Shown here one piece after another: positions 24,201 to 35,222 of a stretch of DNA of 64,000 nt; the first letter of the stretch is position 1; every line of letters begins with the position of its first letter. The stretch is from Hyparrhenia diplandra (Eukaryota; Streptophyta; Magnoliopsida; Poales; Poaceae). Location of the stretch: positions 217,374 through 281,373 of the forward strand of contig JADLZK010007291.1 of NCBI GenBank assembly GCA_015847255.1, in the 5' to 3' direction. The notes beneath the pieces were generated by a model that saw nothing but the letters and a program-made list of their open reading frames with translations, ran no database searches and was not told where the DNA came from. A program made the translations under genes and the position numbers.

Positions 24201-27097
24201 AATTCCTATAGTTGATGACAATGGATCCCTCCGTGATGTCTATTCACTCAGGTTAGCATACTGTAACATTTACTTTTGCCATGCTGCTATCCTGTTCTGT
24301 TTTCTTGTATTCCCTCCAGCCAAAGTTATTGTAGCATTTGACTTTCATGGTCTTCCATGCATATATTTGACCATTAATTTCTTCTAGAGTATATTCTTAA
24401 AATACTTCAAAGTTCATTGAGATTTTGCAAGTATTTTCCTATAGAATTCTACACATTTTAACCTACATGTTTTCAGACTGTATAATGTTAAAGTTATTGA
24501 TGTCCTTATCTTTTAAGGTTTGACTAAATTTTGTGCTCAGTTACATGTTTTTATGACTGTAAGTGGTATTAATGAAATCAATTAGCCTATGCCAGATGAA
24601 CTGTTGCATTGTGGCTACGGTGCTATACATCTTTGTGCAATGGCACAATGCACCCCAAATTAAAACCTTTTTGAGGATATTGTTCCTTATATGATTCTAT
24701 TTCTTATTTCCAATAATGAAAGGAGTGCTTATTTTGGGCAGCTATGGCTTGTTTTTTTTTGGAGGGGTGGGGGTGGGGTATTGTGATCTTGAGACGATAA
24801 ATAGGGAGCATGTCCCATCAGCTTTGGATCATTTGGTCGACTCAAAACTTGCGAAATAAACTTTAATGGCATGCTGGAAAATGAACTAAGCTAGCTGACC
24901 CACAAAACTCCATTGAGTGCCCACTTGATATGGTCAAAGTGGTTTGCTTATTTCTTGTGGAATTCGTCTATGAGGGAATTAGAGGGACAATGCGATTATA
25001 TATAGGAATTTTTTTCTGTAAAAAGTAGTAATACTCAGGTGCCGAAATCCTAATTGCCACCTTATCCCTATTTAGCCACCCCAAGACCTTGGACATTATT
25101 TCTACTCAGTGCTTTAGACATTTATATCATCTATTCCCTGGATAGCAAGATGCATATCAACAAGGTGTTTCAACTCCGGTTCCTTTGTCGTTGTTTAGTT
25201 TTAAAAATGTAATCCTAAAAAGGGTCCTTGATGCCGGTTGCCGGCGCTCTACATATATACTCTATTTCTTCTTAATACAAAGATATGCACACTCTTGAGA
25301 AAAAACAAGGTAAAATGGAAGAAAAAAGGTCTCTTGTGGGTCTCGAACTCCTGAAAGCTTCACACTCATCTGATTTTTGGATAATGCTTTGTCTGTACCT
25401 TTTTAGAAATTCAGGAGTGGACCTATGTCTGTTCATTATAGTAACAATGCTACTAATTTTCTGACCATCCTCCTAAGCCCCAAGTAGCAAACCCCTTTTA
25501 CCATTTGTTGATCTTTTGCTCATCAAAATACAATCCTAGGGGCATCCAGTAAGATAAAAAAGGGGGCTTCTTTGTCTTGACTCTTGACACGTACACACTC
25601 TTTAAACTTGTCTGTTTGGCATAATCTTTGTATGGTTTCTGGTAAAGTTAGCTGCTTTATATTATTTTTTTATGCTCCAAAACCTAGGCCATTGCTAGTT
25701 TCGTGAAGCCTAACAAAGACCTGTTATCTTCATTGTTGATCCCCTAATATGTCACCTTTGTATTTATATATTACTTAGTTCCTTCTGGAATGCTCTCTAT
25801 ATAATATTCTGCGAAATTTTGGGTTCTTCAAATAAAGAGAAAGTAGCCGTGACATGACTTCTGAAACACCCTGTTAGTGTTATTTATTATTTTGGCTGTT
25901 CTCTTGGTGTATCTTAATTCTGAGCTTGTTTCTACAGTGATATCATGGCTCTGGCGAAGAATGATGTTTATGCTCGCATCGAACTTGAACAAGTGACTGT
26001 GCAAAATGTAATTCATTTTCTCTTGCTTTTTAGTTGTAGCTGACACCGTTTCTTTGGCGCTTTTTTTTTAACTTGCATAACTGAAATACTGCAATTCCTC
26101 TGCTTTTTGAATTTGTTGGACAGCATTCAACGCAAGTCCTTTGCAGTATTGTGTTATCCATCAGAATGGAAAATGCAAATGAGATTTGTGTTCCAGTCTG
26201 AAGTCCAATAGCTCATTATGTTTAAATATATGAATAAATCCATTATAGAATCACACCCTGAATTATGAAACATGTTCCCTTCATCTTCTAAGACCAGATT
26301 AAGGTATATCACTTGATTGTTTGAAGTGGACATGACCTTAGGTTGCTTTGCCACTAGGGTATAATACATGTCAGGTGACCCATGTAGTCAAATAATTATA
26401 GGAGCTACTATCTGGTTCTCATTATGCTTCTAGTTGCCTAAAACACCATGCAAAGATGATTTAGCCTCATCAGCTTCATCCACTATAATGGCTGACTGGA
26501 GCGTTAGTCTAGTGCTCTGCTCCTGGTCCTTGTTGCCCTTGTTGTGATGGTCAAGTCTTCACAGATTCTGATCGCAAACAATGTGGTAACTGTAGATCGT
26601 GACAGAACTGACAAGATGGCTGCAAGTTGCCTCATGAATACTTCAAAGCTTGTTAATGTCTGCTCGAAAGCAATAGCTGTGGTAGGAATTGAATGCCAGT
26701 TGTTAATGTTTATGTATCATGCGCTGCCCTTGTAGAATTGGTTCTCTCAGAGAATTAATACACTTGTTGTCTTTTACTCTGTTTTAGGCTTTGGAAGTGC
26801 AATACGAGGTGCATGGACGAAGACAGTGTCATACTTGTTTGCAGACGAGTACCTTGCTGGAAGTTTTGGAGGGATTGTCTGTTCCAGGTACTAGTGTGTG
26901 ATTCTGATTGATGTGCCATATCAAAAGAGCAAGTTGGAATTTCATATAAATAAAAAAGTTAATATTGTTCTAGTGTAAAATTGACACTGTATGTTTTGTC
27001 ATCAGGAGTGCGACGGCTTGTTGTTATTGAACAAAGTACCAGATTTGTGGAAGGAATCATATCATTGAGAGACATTTTTACATTTCTACTTGGATAG
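18277..27097 (+). CDS. SNF4: SnRK1 complex regulatory beta-gamma subunit (SNF4-type; CBM48 plus four CBS motifs)
   Basis: Thirteen coding exons with GT-AG introns: 18277-18344, 18546-18621, 21416-21592, 21697-21786 (or from 21686), 21860-21919, 22214-22303, 22377-22508, 23013-23154, 23253-23426, 24188-24251, 25938-26007, 26788-26887, 27006-27097. Joined, they give about 444 residues, near the usual length for plant KIN-beta-gamma. Residues about 5-75 form the CBM48 starch/glycogen-binding fold (YGNFTRWAECP, HPGVYQYRFLVDGVWRCDE). Four CBS motifs follow, with GLALVPLWDD, ISSVPIFK, VSSIPIVDDNGSL and RRLVVIE. In the family this subunit holds the SnRK1 kinase heterotrimer together and senses energy state. 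The start is the first ATG, in the MVLHRFSWP context common to grass orthologs. Exon 4 is odd: the usual acceptor (AG at 21684-21685) gives a frame shift and a stop, whereas AG at 21695-21696 restores the frame. Intron 2 is long and internally duplicated. Confidence 0.93.
18827..20765 (+). repeat. Direct tandem duplication of about 970 bp inside intron 2
   Basis: Copy 1 spans about 18827-19812, copy 2 about 19813-20765. Shared blocks run in the same order, for example TTTCTCCTATGGTTGG, CTTGCGCAAATAAGGGGAAA, TGTCGAGAGCTATTCTATTT, TACACTAAATAAATCCT. The copies differ by scattered substitutions and small gaps, so the event is not very recent. It lies wholly between exons 2 and 3 and does not touch the coding sequence. 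Confidence 0.9.
20934..21178. mobile_element. MITE in intron 2, same broad family as the 10.7-11.3 kb pair
   Basis: Starts GCCTGTTTATTTGGC and ends AACTAAACACCCCC. The inside carries GTAGGTAAACAAAAAAACTAATTGC, quoted here only in part as GTAGGTAAAC, then GAGCCTAGTTAGTCCAT and AATTACCAAATACAAACGA, motifs shared with the elements at 10697-11312. It is about 245 bp. Confidence 0.65.
25200..25310 (+). repeat. Truncated LINE 3' end inside intron 10
   Basis: CTTCTTAATACAAAGATATG followed by CACACTCTTGAGAAAAAA resembles the tail at 39225-39285 (CTTAATATAAAGATATGCAA, then CTTGCGTATTCGCGAAAAAA), which is the 3' terminus style of grass L1-type LINEs. Only about 100 bases remain. Confidence 0.45.
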
Positions 27098-27150
27098 TAT
27101 CTGTGTAGCCATTCATACATGAAAAAGCTTGTTGTACTTGGTTCAAACGA

Positions 27151-27156
27151 AATAAA
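27151..27156 (+). terminator. Polyadenylation signal AATAAA of the SnRK1 beta-gamma gene
   Basis: AATAAA lies 54 bases after the TAG stop (27095-27097), a normal distance for a plant 3' UTR. Confidence 0.55.
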
Positions 27157-27159
27157 GAG

Positions 27160-29090
27160 GTTACAAATGTGATAGTCATCTTCTTTCTTCCATCTTGCTT
27201 TGGTTCATATTATGCCGCAGACACTACATAATTGAATTGCGCTGAAAGAAAAAACATGCAGCTGCTGCAGGCTTGCTAAACAGAATGGAGAAGTGTTCAG
27301 GTGATTGTTTCTTGCTCTCGTCCAGCTGCCAATTCCTGATTTGCAGGCTTGCAGAATAGCTACTTGCGAGTTAGTAATGCTTCACTATCATTTTTAAGAG
27401 GTTAAGATTTCTCTCTGGTTATGTTTTTAAAACATCGATACAGGATACAGAATCATTTCCGTACCGTCTTTGAAACAAGGGAATTTTCAAGGAACCTTTT
27501 TTCTTTTTTTGGTGGAATGAGGTCTAAGGACCAATCTTCAAAATCGGGCATATTTTTTTGTGGATCCATCAACGACCTCGTACAAATGATTTTCTTGAAG
27601 CATTTCTCTCGTTCCAGTTCTATAGAATTTGCCGGGTGTTCCTGTACAATTACAATGCTTTTCAGGATCCCATTTGGTTTTTTTTTAGAGTTCAGGATCC
27701 CATTTGGTTTTGCTTTCTGTTTTCAGACAGCTCAGAAGTTTTGGCTGCAGGAGAATTGTATATGTTTCATTGTTTTAGTTAGCAGTTCATCTTTGTGTGG
27801 AGTGACATTAGGCAAGGTATATTTTTGTCTTGAAAGACTGAACTGTACAAGATATTGCTATCTAAAGGAAAGCAGATTAAGGAATTTTGGTTCATGCTCG
27901 AATTCTGTCAATTATTCACACTGTGGCTCTTTAAGTGTAGATATAAAATGCAATAAGATCTCAAGGGAAATTTTGTTGTAGATTTGCAGCACTAGTAAGG
28001 GAACGAGGCCGTAGGAACTCTTTTCAAAGTTCAAATACAAACTTTTTGGGAATCATTGAACACATAGTGCAAACAATTCTCTTGAAACACTTCCTCTGTT
28101 TCCAGTTTTATAGGATTTGTATTCGCGTTTGGTTTTGTTTCTGTATTCAAATGGTTTCGAAGATTTTATTGAAGCAGATTTGCATGTGGACACGTGGACG
28201 CCACGGAATTGTGGAAGCCGCCGGCGAGGGCGATGTGGTGGCGGACGCCGTCCGCAGCGTAGGCGGAAGCGTAGAGGCGCCCGCCGCCAACGAGCCGAGC
28301 GGAGTTGTGGAGGGGTCTGGACGGCGGCCATAGACATGGAGGACGACGACGACATATGGGCCAACACCGCCAGCAGCCCAGCGCGTCCGCGTTCCCGCTG
28401 CAGACCGTCGCGGCGGCCGGCGCCTTCATCTCCACACAGTTTAGACTCAACTTCCGCCTCCACCTCTCCTCCGCGGCCGTGGGCGGCTCATCCTCGACGA
28501 CGCACTGGGCACATCGGCATCGACACGGCAAAGCTCGAATCCTCGAGCGAGGGCGCGCCCCCTGTCGCTGCTTCATGGAGAGGCTCCGCTGGAGTTTTGA
28601 CGAATGAGACTCGAAGCAGGCACCATGACTGCTTCAGGCTCGCCGACCTCCATGCCGAGCACCATGAGGAAGGCAAGCGCCCTCAGACAAACATAGGTTG
28701 AAGGAAAAAACCTGGCCAACGAGGGCCTTTATTTTACTGGAGGAGCTGTACAGGGAGAGAGGAAGAAAGAGGACGGGAATAAGGGGGACCGGCCCCTGAC
28801 CTGACCTCGTCGCCGGCAGTCAAGCCGGGGATGAAATCTGGAGGTGGGGCCGAGGAAGAAGAGGGAAACAGCATCTGGAGGTGGGATCAGAGGAAGAAGT
28901 GGGTAATCCTAAGCAAATGCAAAAGCAATTTCGCCCAGTACTTTTAACGCATAAATGAATCGTGTCTAGTAATCCTGAAAAGTTAGTTTAAACTGGTGCA
29001 TGTTGGGACAAATACAAACATCAAATTTTTTCATGGCACGGCATGGGGTTAGTTTAACACAATTGACTCATCCTTGGGGATAATGTAGCA
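27160..29090. other. Intergenic region with an unassigned GC-rich fragment
   Basis: From 27300 to 28160 the sequence is AT-rich; it has a local duplication of AGGATCCCATTTGGTTTT (27665 and 27699). The 186-residue open frame at 27421-27981 is phenylalanine-rich low complexity and not a convincing protein. From about 28180 to 28700 composition becomes GC-rich and several frames are open. One on the + strand starts MEDDDDIWANTASSP (28336), which looks like a real acidic N-terminus, but the frame decays and I cannot name it. It may be a gene fragment moved by a transposon. 28700-29090 holds nothing I can support. Confidence 0.4.
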
Positions 29091-29100
29091 ATAGCAGCTC

Positions 29101-29705
29101 TTAAGCCCCTCCTAGCCCTGGTACCACTCGTGGTGGCTGTTCTTCACCTGAAGGAAGTTCTAGAAGGAAGTTCCACACTATGCTGTACTTCCCCACTATG
29201 ACCACAAGATGACACTTCTGCTTCCCGTTCTGTGACCCAAGGGAACTTGCCTCCCTAAACCTGTTGTTTGCTCCAGCAAGATGAGAGTACGGATTGAGCT
29301 TCAGCAGCCTTGGAGTAGCAATTCGGTTACCCATTCTCCCACTAAAACCAGTGTTCTTCTTTCCATCTTTGTGAATAAAGATAGTGCATATAAGAATCAA
29401 GTACGTATCTATTGTCCCAAGAATCCACATCCCATTACATCGACACGAGTAAAGGGTGAACCCAACCCAGGAAAAGCTATCTTTGCCATCCTCATGGAGC
29501 TCATAGAATACAAGCAAATGTTCCCATCTAATGATCCGATAACAATCGAGCCATCAATGTGTCCCCCAAAACTGATGTCCCTGACTCCATTGCAATACTG
29601 GCAGCGATTCAATTGCACTTGCCAAGTTCTGGACAATGCCCCTGTGATCTCTAATATCCCACCAGCACAACTGGTTCTCATCCAGTAACACCGAAAAACA
29701 TGTCA
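29101..29705 (-). pseudogene. Vid27-related (CYPRO4/DEM-like) WD-type protein, C-terminal pseudogene
   Basis: Three pieces in three frames on the minus strand read as one collinear protein: WWDIRDHRGIVQNLAS (about 29600-29690), then DGSIVIGSLDGNICLYSMSS and AFPGLGSPFTRVDV (29440-29590), then ILGTIDTYLILICTIF, GFSGRMGNRIATPRLLKLNP and VVIVGKYSIVWNF (29130-29410). These are hallmark blocks of the plant Vid27/CYPRO4 family, which includes tomato DEM. No introns interrupt it. Two frame shifts, loss of the region after VWNF and absence of the N-terminal half make it a dead partial copy. Retroposition or fragment duplication are both possible. Confidence 0.85.
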
Positions 29706-30940
29706 TAGTGTTGTTGCATATATGATCCATTCTGCCTCCTCAACATTGAGGAGATACCTCCATAAAACCATGGGTAAAAAACATTAGAATCCACATATCC
29801 ATTAAAGAAGAAAAGTAGATGCATCAACTATGACCCCTATAATGTATACATGTAGCTCGCTTAACTCCAAGAACAGATCAACAGAGGCACATCTAGTCAG
29901 AGGACCATATTAGCAGTTAAAAAGACTATAAAATGTCAAGCACAACACTCTGCAGCATTTCTTTTCAAACGTGGTTTAATGTTGGAAGATCACCATGAAG
30001 ATTCTTAGATTCTATTTCAGCTATTAATACAGGGAGTTACAGAAACACTGAAACATAATGGTTTTCAGGTTTAAACATGTTGGGCCAAATTTAAACAAAG
30101 TGAGAATAAAATAAGTTGTGTGGCATGATGCAATTTGTGGCCCTTTTTCCCAGGAGAAGAGTATCCCTTGACACTTAAGCAAAAAATATTGGTGGTAGTG
30201 GAACAAGTACCATTGCTGGAACATATTTGTGTTGAATTAGGGCTGAATTCTTTTTAGAAGCCTAGTTGCACTGGTGATCATTACAAATCACCTATTAAGC
30301 CATTTCTGTTTCTAATAACTTCTAACAATGGCAAACTACACTGGTTTCAACATAATCGTGCTGATTCATTTTCCCTTACAGGACACTCAGATAAATCAAA
30401 ATGATACAAACCTGACATAGCAACCTCTGTTCAGCAAAGGAATCCTGTTGAAGCTATTGTAGAGATAAAATAAAATGATATAAACCTGGCATAGAAACTA
30501 CATTTGGCAATATATTCAGCAAAGCAACCCTACTGAAGTTGTCATTTCATTTCCTTCAGACAAACAAAGCTTATCTGAATCAACCTGGAAAAAAAAAGCA
30601 AGGATCAACAACCGCTGTCAGCCAAAAATTATGATGGTTTAGTGAAAGCCAAAAGCTGTAGTATTTTTCTAAGACATGATGATGCTTCGTGAAAAATGAC
30701 AGGGCTCTGACTGTAATATGTGACCTTGCTACCTCTGCAGTCCACAAAATTGGTTTATTCAGAGTCTTTGATGTGTGCACTACCCATATTGCAGCTCCCT
30801 CAGCATATCCTGTGGGCGTCATGCATGTGTTCATGATGCCAGATCCAGTGCTGTTGCTTAGCAGCTTACTGCATGATGACGGCAAGCATCCTTGCGAATC
30901 ACTTAAACAGGCTCCATGCTTATGGTCCATGGGACAATTT
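29706..30940. other. Intergenic, no gene seen
   Basis: AT-rich sequence with a repeated phrase (AAAATGATACAAACCTGACATAG near 30400 and a variant near 30475, quoted in part as ATGATACAAACCTG). The open frames of up to 121 residues on the minus strand show no family features; part may be 3' UTR of the PPR gene. Confidence 0.45.
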
Positions 30941-31480
30941 TTCAAAATATAGGAATGTCCACTTCCATATTCCCATTTTGCAGCATAAAGGTGTAGTGAA
31001 ATATAATGGTTAGGTCCTTCACCGGCAGACAGAGTGAGATTTGTATCACTAGGAGCTGAAGATATACTGGTAACAGATCTTGAAATATGTCCAAAAATCT
31101 TGCATGAAATGATATAGAAGTCTTAGTGGGTATTATCATTGCAACTAGTTCCGCCCTCTTTCTGAACAGTTCTCCATTTTCAGAGTTTCAGAATTCTGCT
31201 ATAATCCACTGTGATACCAATGCCGGGCTGCAACCTCCACTGTGTCCACATTTCCAATGCATTCTGCATCCTGCAAGTATACCTTCCCACACATAACTGT
31301 CCACTTCCATGGCTATCTTCCTGATAGTGAAGATTTGGCATCACTAGGAGATCAAGCTATACATAGATAGCAAATCCTAAAATATATCTAAATTCTCACA
31401 GCCAAACTAATTTCTACTTTCAGTGTTTCTGAATTCTGTGGTATATCTCACTGTGACCAGATCATAGTGGTACCATCTTT
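30941..31480 (-). repeat. Degenerate tandem copies of the PPR gene 3' end
   Basis: 31225-31330 resembles 31655-31745 inside the PPR gene: CACATTTCCAATGCATTCTGC against CACATTCCGATGCATCCTAC, and CACACATAACTGTCC in both, then CTTCCATG and ATCTTCCTGA. A further echo lies upstream (TCCACTTCCAT at 30957; TATCACTAGGAG at 31046 against CATCACTAGGAG at 31340; CAGAATTCTG at 31190 against TGAATTCTG at 31429). These are broken and not coding. They suggest repeated local duplication of the gene end. Confidence 0.6.
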
Positions 31481-31483
31481 GAG

Positions 31484-31642
31484 CTATGTTGCAACTGAAC
31501 TGGAGCCAACATTCCTCTTGCCAATCCTTTCATCCATTAACATTCTAATCCTTGTGACATCCTCCCACCTGCCAGCATCTGCATAGATCCCAGCCATTGC
31601 AGAGTACACCCCACTGTCATCTGGATTCAGTTGCAACAAATG
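31484..31642 (-). pseudogene. Rest of the PPR E domain, behind the in-frame stop
   Basis: Fifty-two codons in the same frame as the PPR gene, with LNPDDSGVYSAMAGIYADAG and GRWEDVTRIR, the normal continuation of an E domain, ending at a plausible natural stop. The full gene would encode about 470 residues if the TAG were a sense codon. Confidence 0.8.
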
Positions 31643-32896
31643 CTAAGCTGCAACCTCAGCATCCTCCACATTCCGATGCATCCTACATCCAGCAAGTATG
31701 CCTCCCCACACATAACTGTCCCCTTCCATGGGCATCTTCCTGACCATGTCCATTGCTTCTTTGATCAGTCCAGCACGACCAAGCAAGTCAGCCATACACC
31801 CATAGTGTTTCAGTTCCCGGTGCACATTGTGCTTGTCCTCCATGTCAGAAAAGATGCGCCTTGCCATGTCCACAAGGCCAGTGTGGCTACAAGCGATCAG
31901 CACCCCCAAGAAAGTGACCCCGTCTGGCTGGACTCCATCTGCCACCATCTGGTGGAAGTACTCGAGTGCCACTGTTCCGTGGCCATGCATCGCCAGCCCA
32001 ACAATGAGAGCGTTCCACGTGAACACGTTCCTATCCTGGCACGCCTCGAACACCTCCCTAGCCTCGTCGACGCACCCGCACTTGGCATAGAGATCAACAA
32101 GCCCTGTGCACAAGAACACGTTCAAACGGGTCCTGCTCAGCTTGATGTACTCATGCACCTCCTGACCCTTGTCCAGCGCCCCTAGCTGCGCACAGCATGA
32201 AAGCACCGCCGCCAGCGCGGGGCTGTCAGGCCTGAATCCCTCCTCCCTCATCCGGTCAAATAGTCCCACCGCCTCCACTAGCCGTCCTGTCTTGGCACAG
32301 CCGGCGATCACCGTGCCCCAGGACGTGGCATCCCTAACGGGCATATCCTCGAACACCTCCCGAGCAACACCTACCCTCCCGGCGTTCACGTACGCGTGCA
32401 TCAGCGCGTTGTAGGAGACGACGTCAGGGGCGGAGGGCATTTCCTCGAACACCCTGCGCGCGGCGTCCGGGAGCGCGCGCCTCGCGTACAGGGAGACGAC
32501 CGCGTTAGCCACGTGCGGGAATGCGAGGAGGTTGCGGGAAACCGCGACGGCGTGGAGGGAGAGCGCGAGCCTCAGGTGGCGGTGCCCCGCGGAGGAGGCG
32601 GCTGAGACGGCGAGCGGAAGGGTGTGGCGGGTGGGCGCGACGGAGAGGCGGAGGGAGGAGCGGAAGAGGAGGAGGAGCAGCGCGGCGGGGAAGGACCCCG
32701 CGAGGCGGGAGTAGGCGACGAGGAGGAGGGTGTGCGGGCGTGGGTCCCGGACGGTGAGGTGGCCAGCGACGGCGGCGAGCGCGTGCGCCGCGAGGAGGCG
32801 CCGGAGCGGGAGGCGGCGGTGGGGTTGGAGGAGGTGGGGCAGAGATTGGTAGGGCGGAGAGAGGCTGAGCGGTGGGCCGGGACTAGGTGGACCCAT
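31643..32896 (-). CDS. Pentatricopeptide repeat protein, PLS class with truncated E domain
   Basis: This is an intronless gene, as is usual for plant PPR genes. I choose ATG at 32896 (MGPPSPGPP); two in-frame ATGs lie upstream at 32920 and 32986, but the sequence between is unlike a transit peptide. The 417-residue product has a basic, leucine-rich N-terminus that could target an organelle, then a run of P, L and S repeats: DVVSYNALMHAYVNAGR, TSWGTVIAGCAKTGR, VFLCTGLVDLYAKCGC, VFTWNALIVGLAMHG, TFLGVLIACSHTGLVDMA, LKHYGCMADLLGRAGLIKEA. The E motif starts (WGGILAGCRMHRNVEDAEVA) and is cut by TAG at 31643-31645. The same frame then stays open for 52 more codons with expected E-domain sequence to a second TAG at 31484-31486. 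PLS proteins of this kind bind organellar RNA, mostly for C-to-U editing. Confidence 0.9.
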   Translation of the reverse strand: MGPPSPGPPLSLSPPYQSLPHLLQPHRRLPLRRLLAAHALAAVAGHLTVRDPRPHTLLLVAYSRLAGSFPAALLLLLFRSSLRLSVAPTRHTLPLAVSAASSAGHRHLRLALSLHAVAVSRNLLAFPHVANAVVSLYARRALPDAARRVFEEMPSAPDVVSYNALMHAYVNAGRVGVAREVFEDMPVRDATSWGTVIAGCAKTGRLVEAVGLFDRMREEGFRPDSPALAAVLSCCAQLGALDKGQEVHEYIKLSRTRLNVFLCTGLVDLYAKCGCVDEAREVFEACQDRNVFTWNALIVGLAMHGHGTVALEYFHQMVADGVQPDGVTFLGVLIACSHTGLVDMARRIFSDMEDKHNVHRELKHYGCMADLLGRAGLIKEAMDMVRKMPMEGDSYVWGGILAGCRMHRNVEDAEVAA

Positions 32897-33044
32897 CTTG
32901 CATTCCGTTGAGAGGCCCATGTTTGCTTTATCTAAAGAAAAGATTTCGCCATGAATTGGCGTTCTTTTTTTATTGACAAATAACATTTAATTATCAGCAG
33001 CAACGTGCTGAGAGGAGCAATACATTGTTTAAGCTTACATAATG

Positions 33045-33280
33045 CTCCCTCCGTTTCAAACTATAACTTATTTGACATTTTCAATCCTTAAGTTTGACTA
33101 TTCGTTTTATTCAAAAAAATTGTGCAACCATAGTCAAATTTAAGTAATTCTTAAGTACCTTTTGTTAATAAAGCATGCCACAATAAAAGAAGTGATATTT
33201 TGCATAAATTTTTAAATAAGACGAGTGGTCAAACTTTGAGTTGAAAAATTTAAACTAATTATAATTTGAAACGAATGGAG
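33045..33280. mobile_element. Stowaway-type MITE
   Basis: Starts CTCCCTCCGTTTCAAACTAT and ends AATTTGAAACGAATGGAG followed by TA. The ends are inverted repeats of about 16 bases with few mismatches and the inside is AT-rich. It lies 150 bases upstream of the PPR start and may affect that promoter. About 236 bp. Confidence 0.85.
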
Positions 33281-33309
33281 TATAAAACTTAGGAAATATT
33301 ACATTGAGT

Positions 33310-34340
33310 AACATTGTGCTTATAGGAGCAATTGAGCCTGTATACTTAAACCTTGTCTTACATAAGCATATAAAGCTTGTCGAGCCAAGGCATCTGCTCT
33401 AGAGTTAAGACTCCTATTAATTTTGAAGATCCTTAGATTCCCTACTAGGCTGGAATAAATCTGAGTGAAGTGTTTAATCCTCCAGTCTGGAGGACTAGTA
33501 TGATCAAGTGTGTTCAGGAAGTACACCAAATCCTGACAATCATTCCTGCAGCCTAGCATTAATGTACGCTATTTGAGTTGGTATTGTTCCTGTGTTGACA
33601 ATAAGAACACCAAGTCCAGCACACTTTAGCATCAGTTGTCTCTGGTCAGGGGTCGTGTAGCATCAACGAAGCACCTGATCCTTGAATGAGTGTTGGAAGG
33701 GTGATTGAGTACCTGTTCATCATGTGTTCCTACATTGGTAGATGATTTGTACCTGGTTCTGGATTTGATTGTTAAGAATGTCCTTGTAATGGGAAGTTGG
33801 AGGAAGCCTTGGCAGGGGCCGCTCTAGATGGCTATTTATTTGAATGTGAGAGTTCAAAGGATTAACATTGTTAGCCATGTCTTGCGGGTTGAACCCATGC
33901 GTCAGTTGGCCTTGTTCACCTGGAAGAAATTTAGATTGGATGTACCAATAAAAGCGTCTACTACATGATGGATATGAGAGACAGTCCAAGATTTCCTTCT
34001 AAGTGACTAAGTCGAAGGTCATTTCTGGCTTTCCACATGTACCATAGGGGTGCTAAAATTCTCTGCATCAAGGAGTCATTAATATTGTCAGAGATTATCA
34101 GTGGCAAAATAACCTGGACACCATCTTATTCCATTGGTAGTGAATCTGTACTCAAGGGTGGGTTAAATCACAACAAAAGATAAGTGTGCATCAGTTTCAA
34201 CCGTACTGCAATGGCTGCAATTTTGCTCTATGTGCTGGGAAAATCTTGAAGCTCTCCTCATGAGGCGCCAAGCGAACATCTTGATAATTGGAGGCAGAGT
34301 TTCAAGCTTCCAAGCTCTTTGGAGGATTCTATTTGCCTGA
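33310..34340 (-). pseudogene. L1-type LINE ORF2 3' part (zinc-binding and RNase H regions), degraded
   Basis: At 33320-33559 the minus strand encodes NDCQDLVYFLN and IFKINRSLNSRADALARQA, typical of the RNase-H-like domain at the end of plant LINE ORF2. About 34230-34300 reads IKMFAWRLMRRA and NCSHC, like the reverse-transcriptase zinc-binding region. Stops and frame shifts lie between. No reverse transcriptase core is visible. Confidence 0.7.
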
Positions 34341-35222
34341 GGTAGTATGCTTCTAGATCCGGTTGAAGGTAGGTGAACCTAAACCTGTGACATGAAAGTT
34401 TTATTGATGTTTTTGGTTGTGCAGCCCCCAACCCCCGCCCCCCACCCCCCGAGGTCCACCTAAGGATGTCCTGTACTCCTGTGTTGACTGCCGATGGTGG
34501 TGCTAATTTGAACTTTGAACACAGTCGGGGGTTCAAAGACGGAATGAAGGAGATTCTGGTTCCAGGTATGGGTCTGAGGACTCAGAGACCACACTAGGCA
34601 GCCTTGCCGCGGTGAGTGTTTGTGACGGACGGATGCGGATGTCAGTGGTGCCCGTGGATTCACACGCGCTGCCAAAGTACGAATGTGCGATCCGTGTAGG
34701 ACGGAAGAGCCAGCAATGTCGATCGATATCAACCATTGCTTTTGCTTCACATTAATTGCTCTAATATGTAATGGATTATCGGTAATCGCCACTCGGATCC
34801 AATTCTGTACTTTCAGATGATTGGTGAATCCGAATCATCAGTGCACCACGCAGAATTCAGACCTTTCTATTTGGAGGAAGGTTCGGGCGAGGGCACTAAG
34901 CTTTTGACGAAAGTTCCTTTAACGTGATAGATCGTGGTGCTTGATAACATCATCAAGAAGTTCACATGCATGGTGTCAGGATATAGGATTTGGAAGATAT
35001 AATTACAGTTTAAGATTAAGTAGACATAAATTGATTTTTGTTCGATTGGGTAATCTCCATCGATCGTACATCTTCATATTTATTTATATAGGATGAGAGC
35101 AACTTTAAGAGATTCTTTATATCCTTAATGTATAGAAATAGAGATTTTTTTATACAAATAGAAGTAGAGATTTTGGTGAAAAGAAAATATCGTCCAACAA
35201 CCTCTTTGATTATATCTCCAAA
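34341..35222. other. No gene seen
   Basis: Holds a C-rich run at 34434-34450 and mixed sequence with no recognisable protein or clear repeat end. The open frames of up to 110 residues on the minus strand are not supported by any motif. Confidence 0.45.

Noticed and set aside
27421..27981. 186-residue open frame downstream of SNF4
   Set aside because: Phenylalanine-rich, with an internal DNA duplication and no recognised motif; no poly-A or promoter context.
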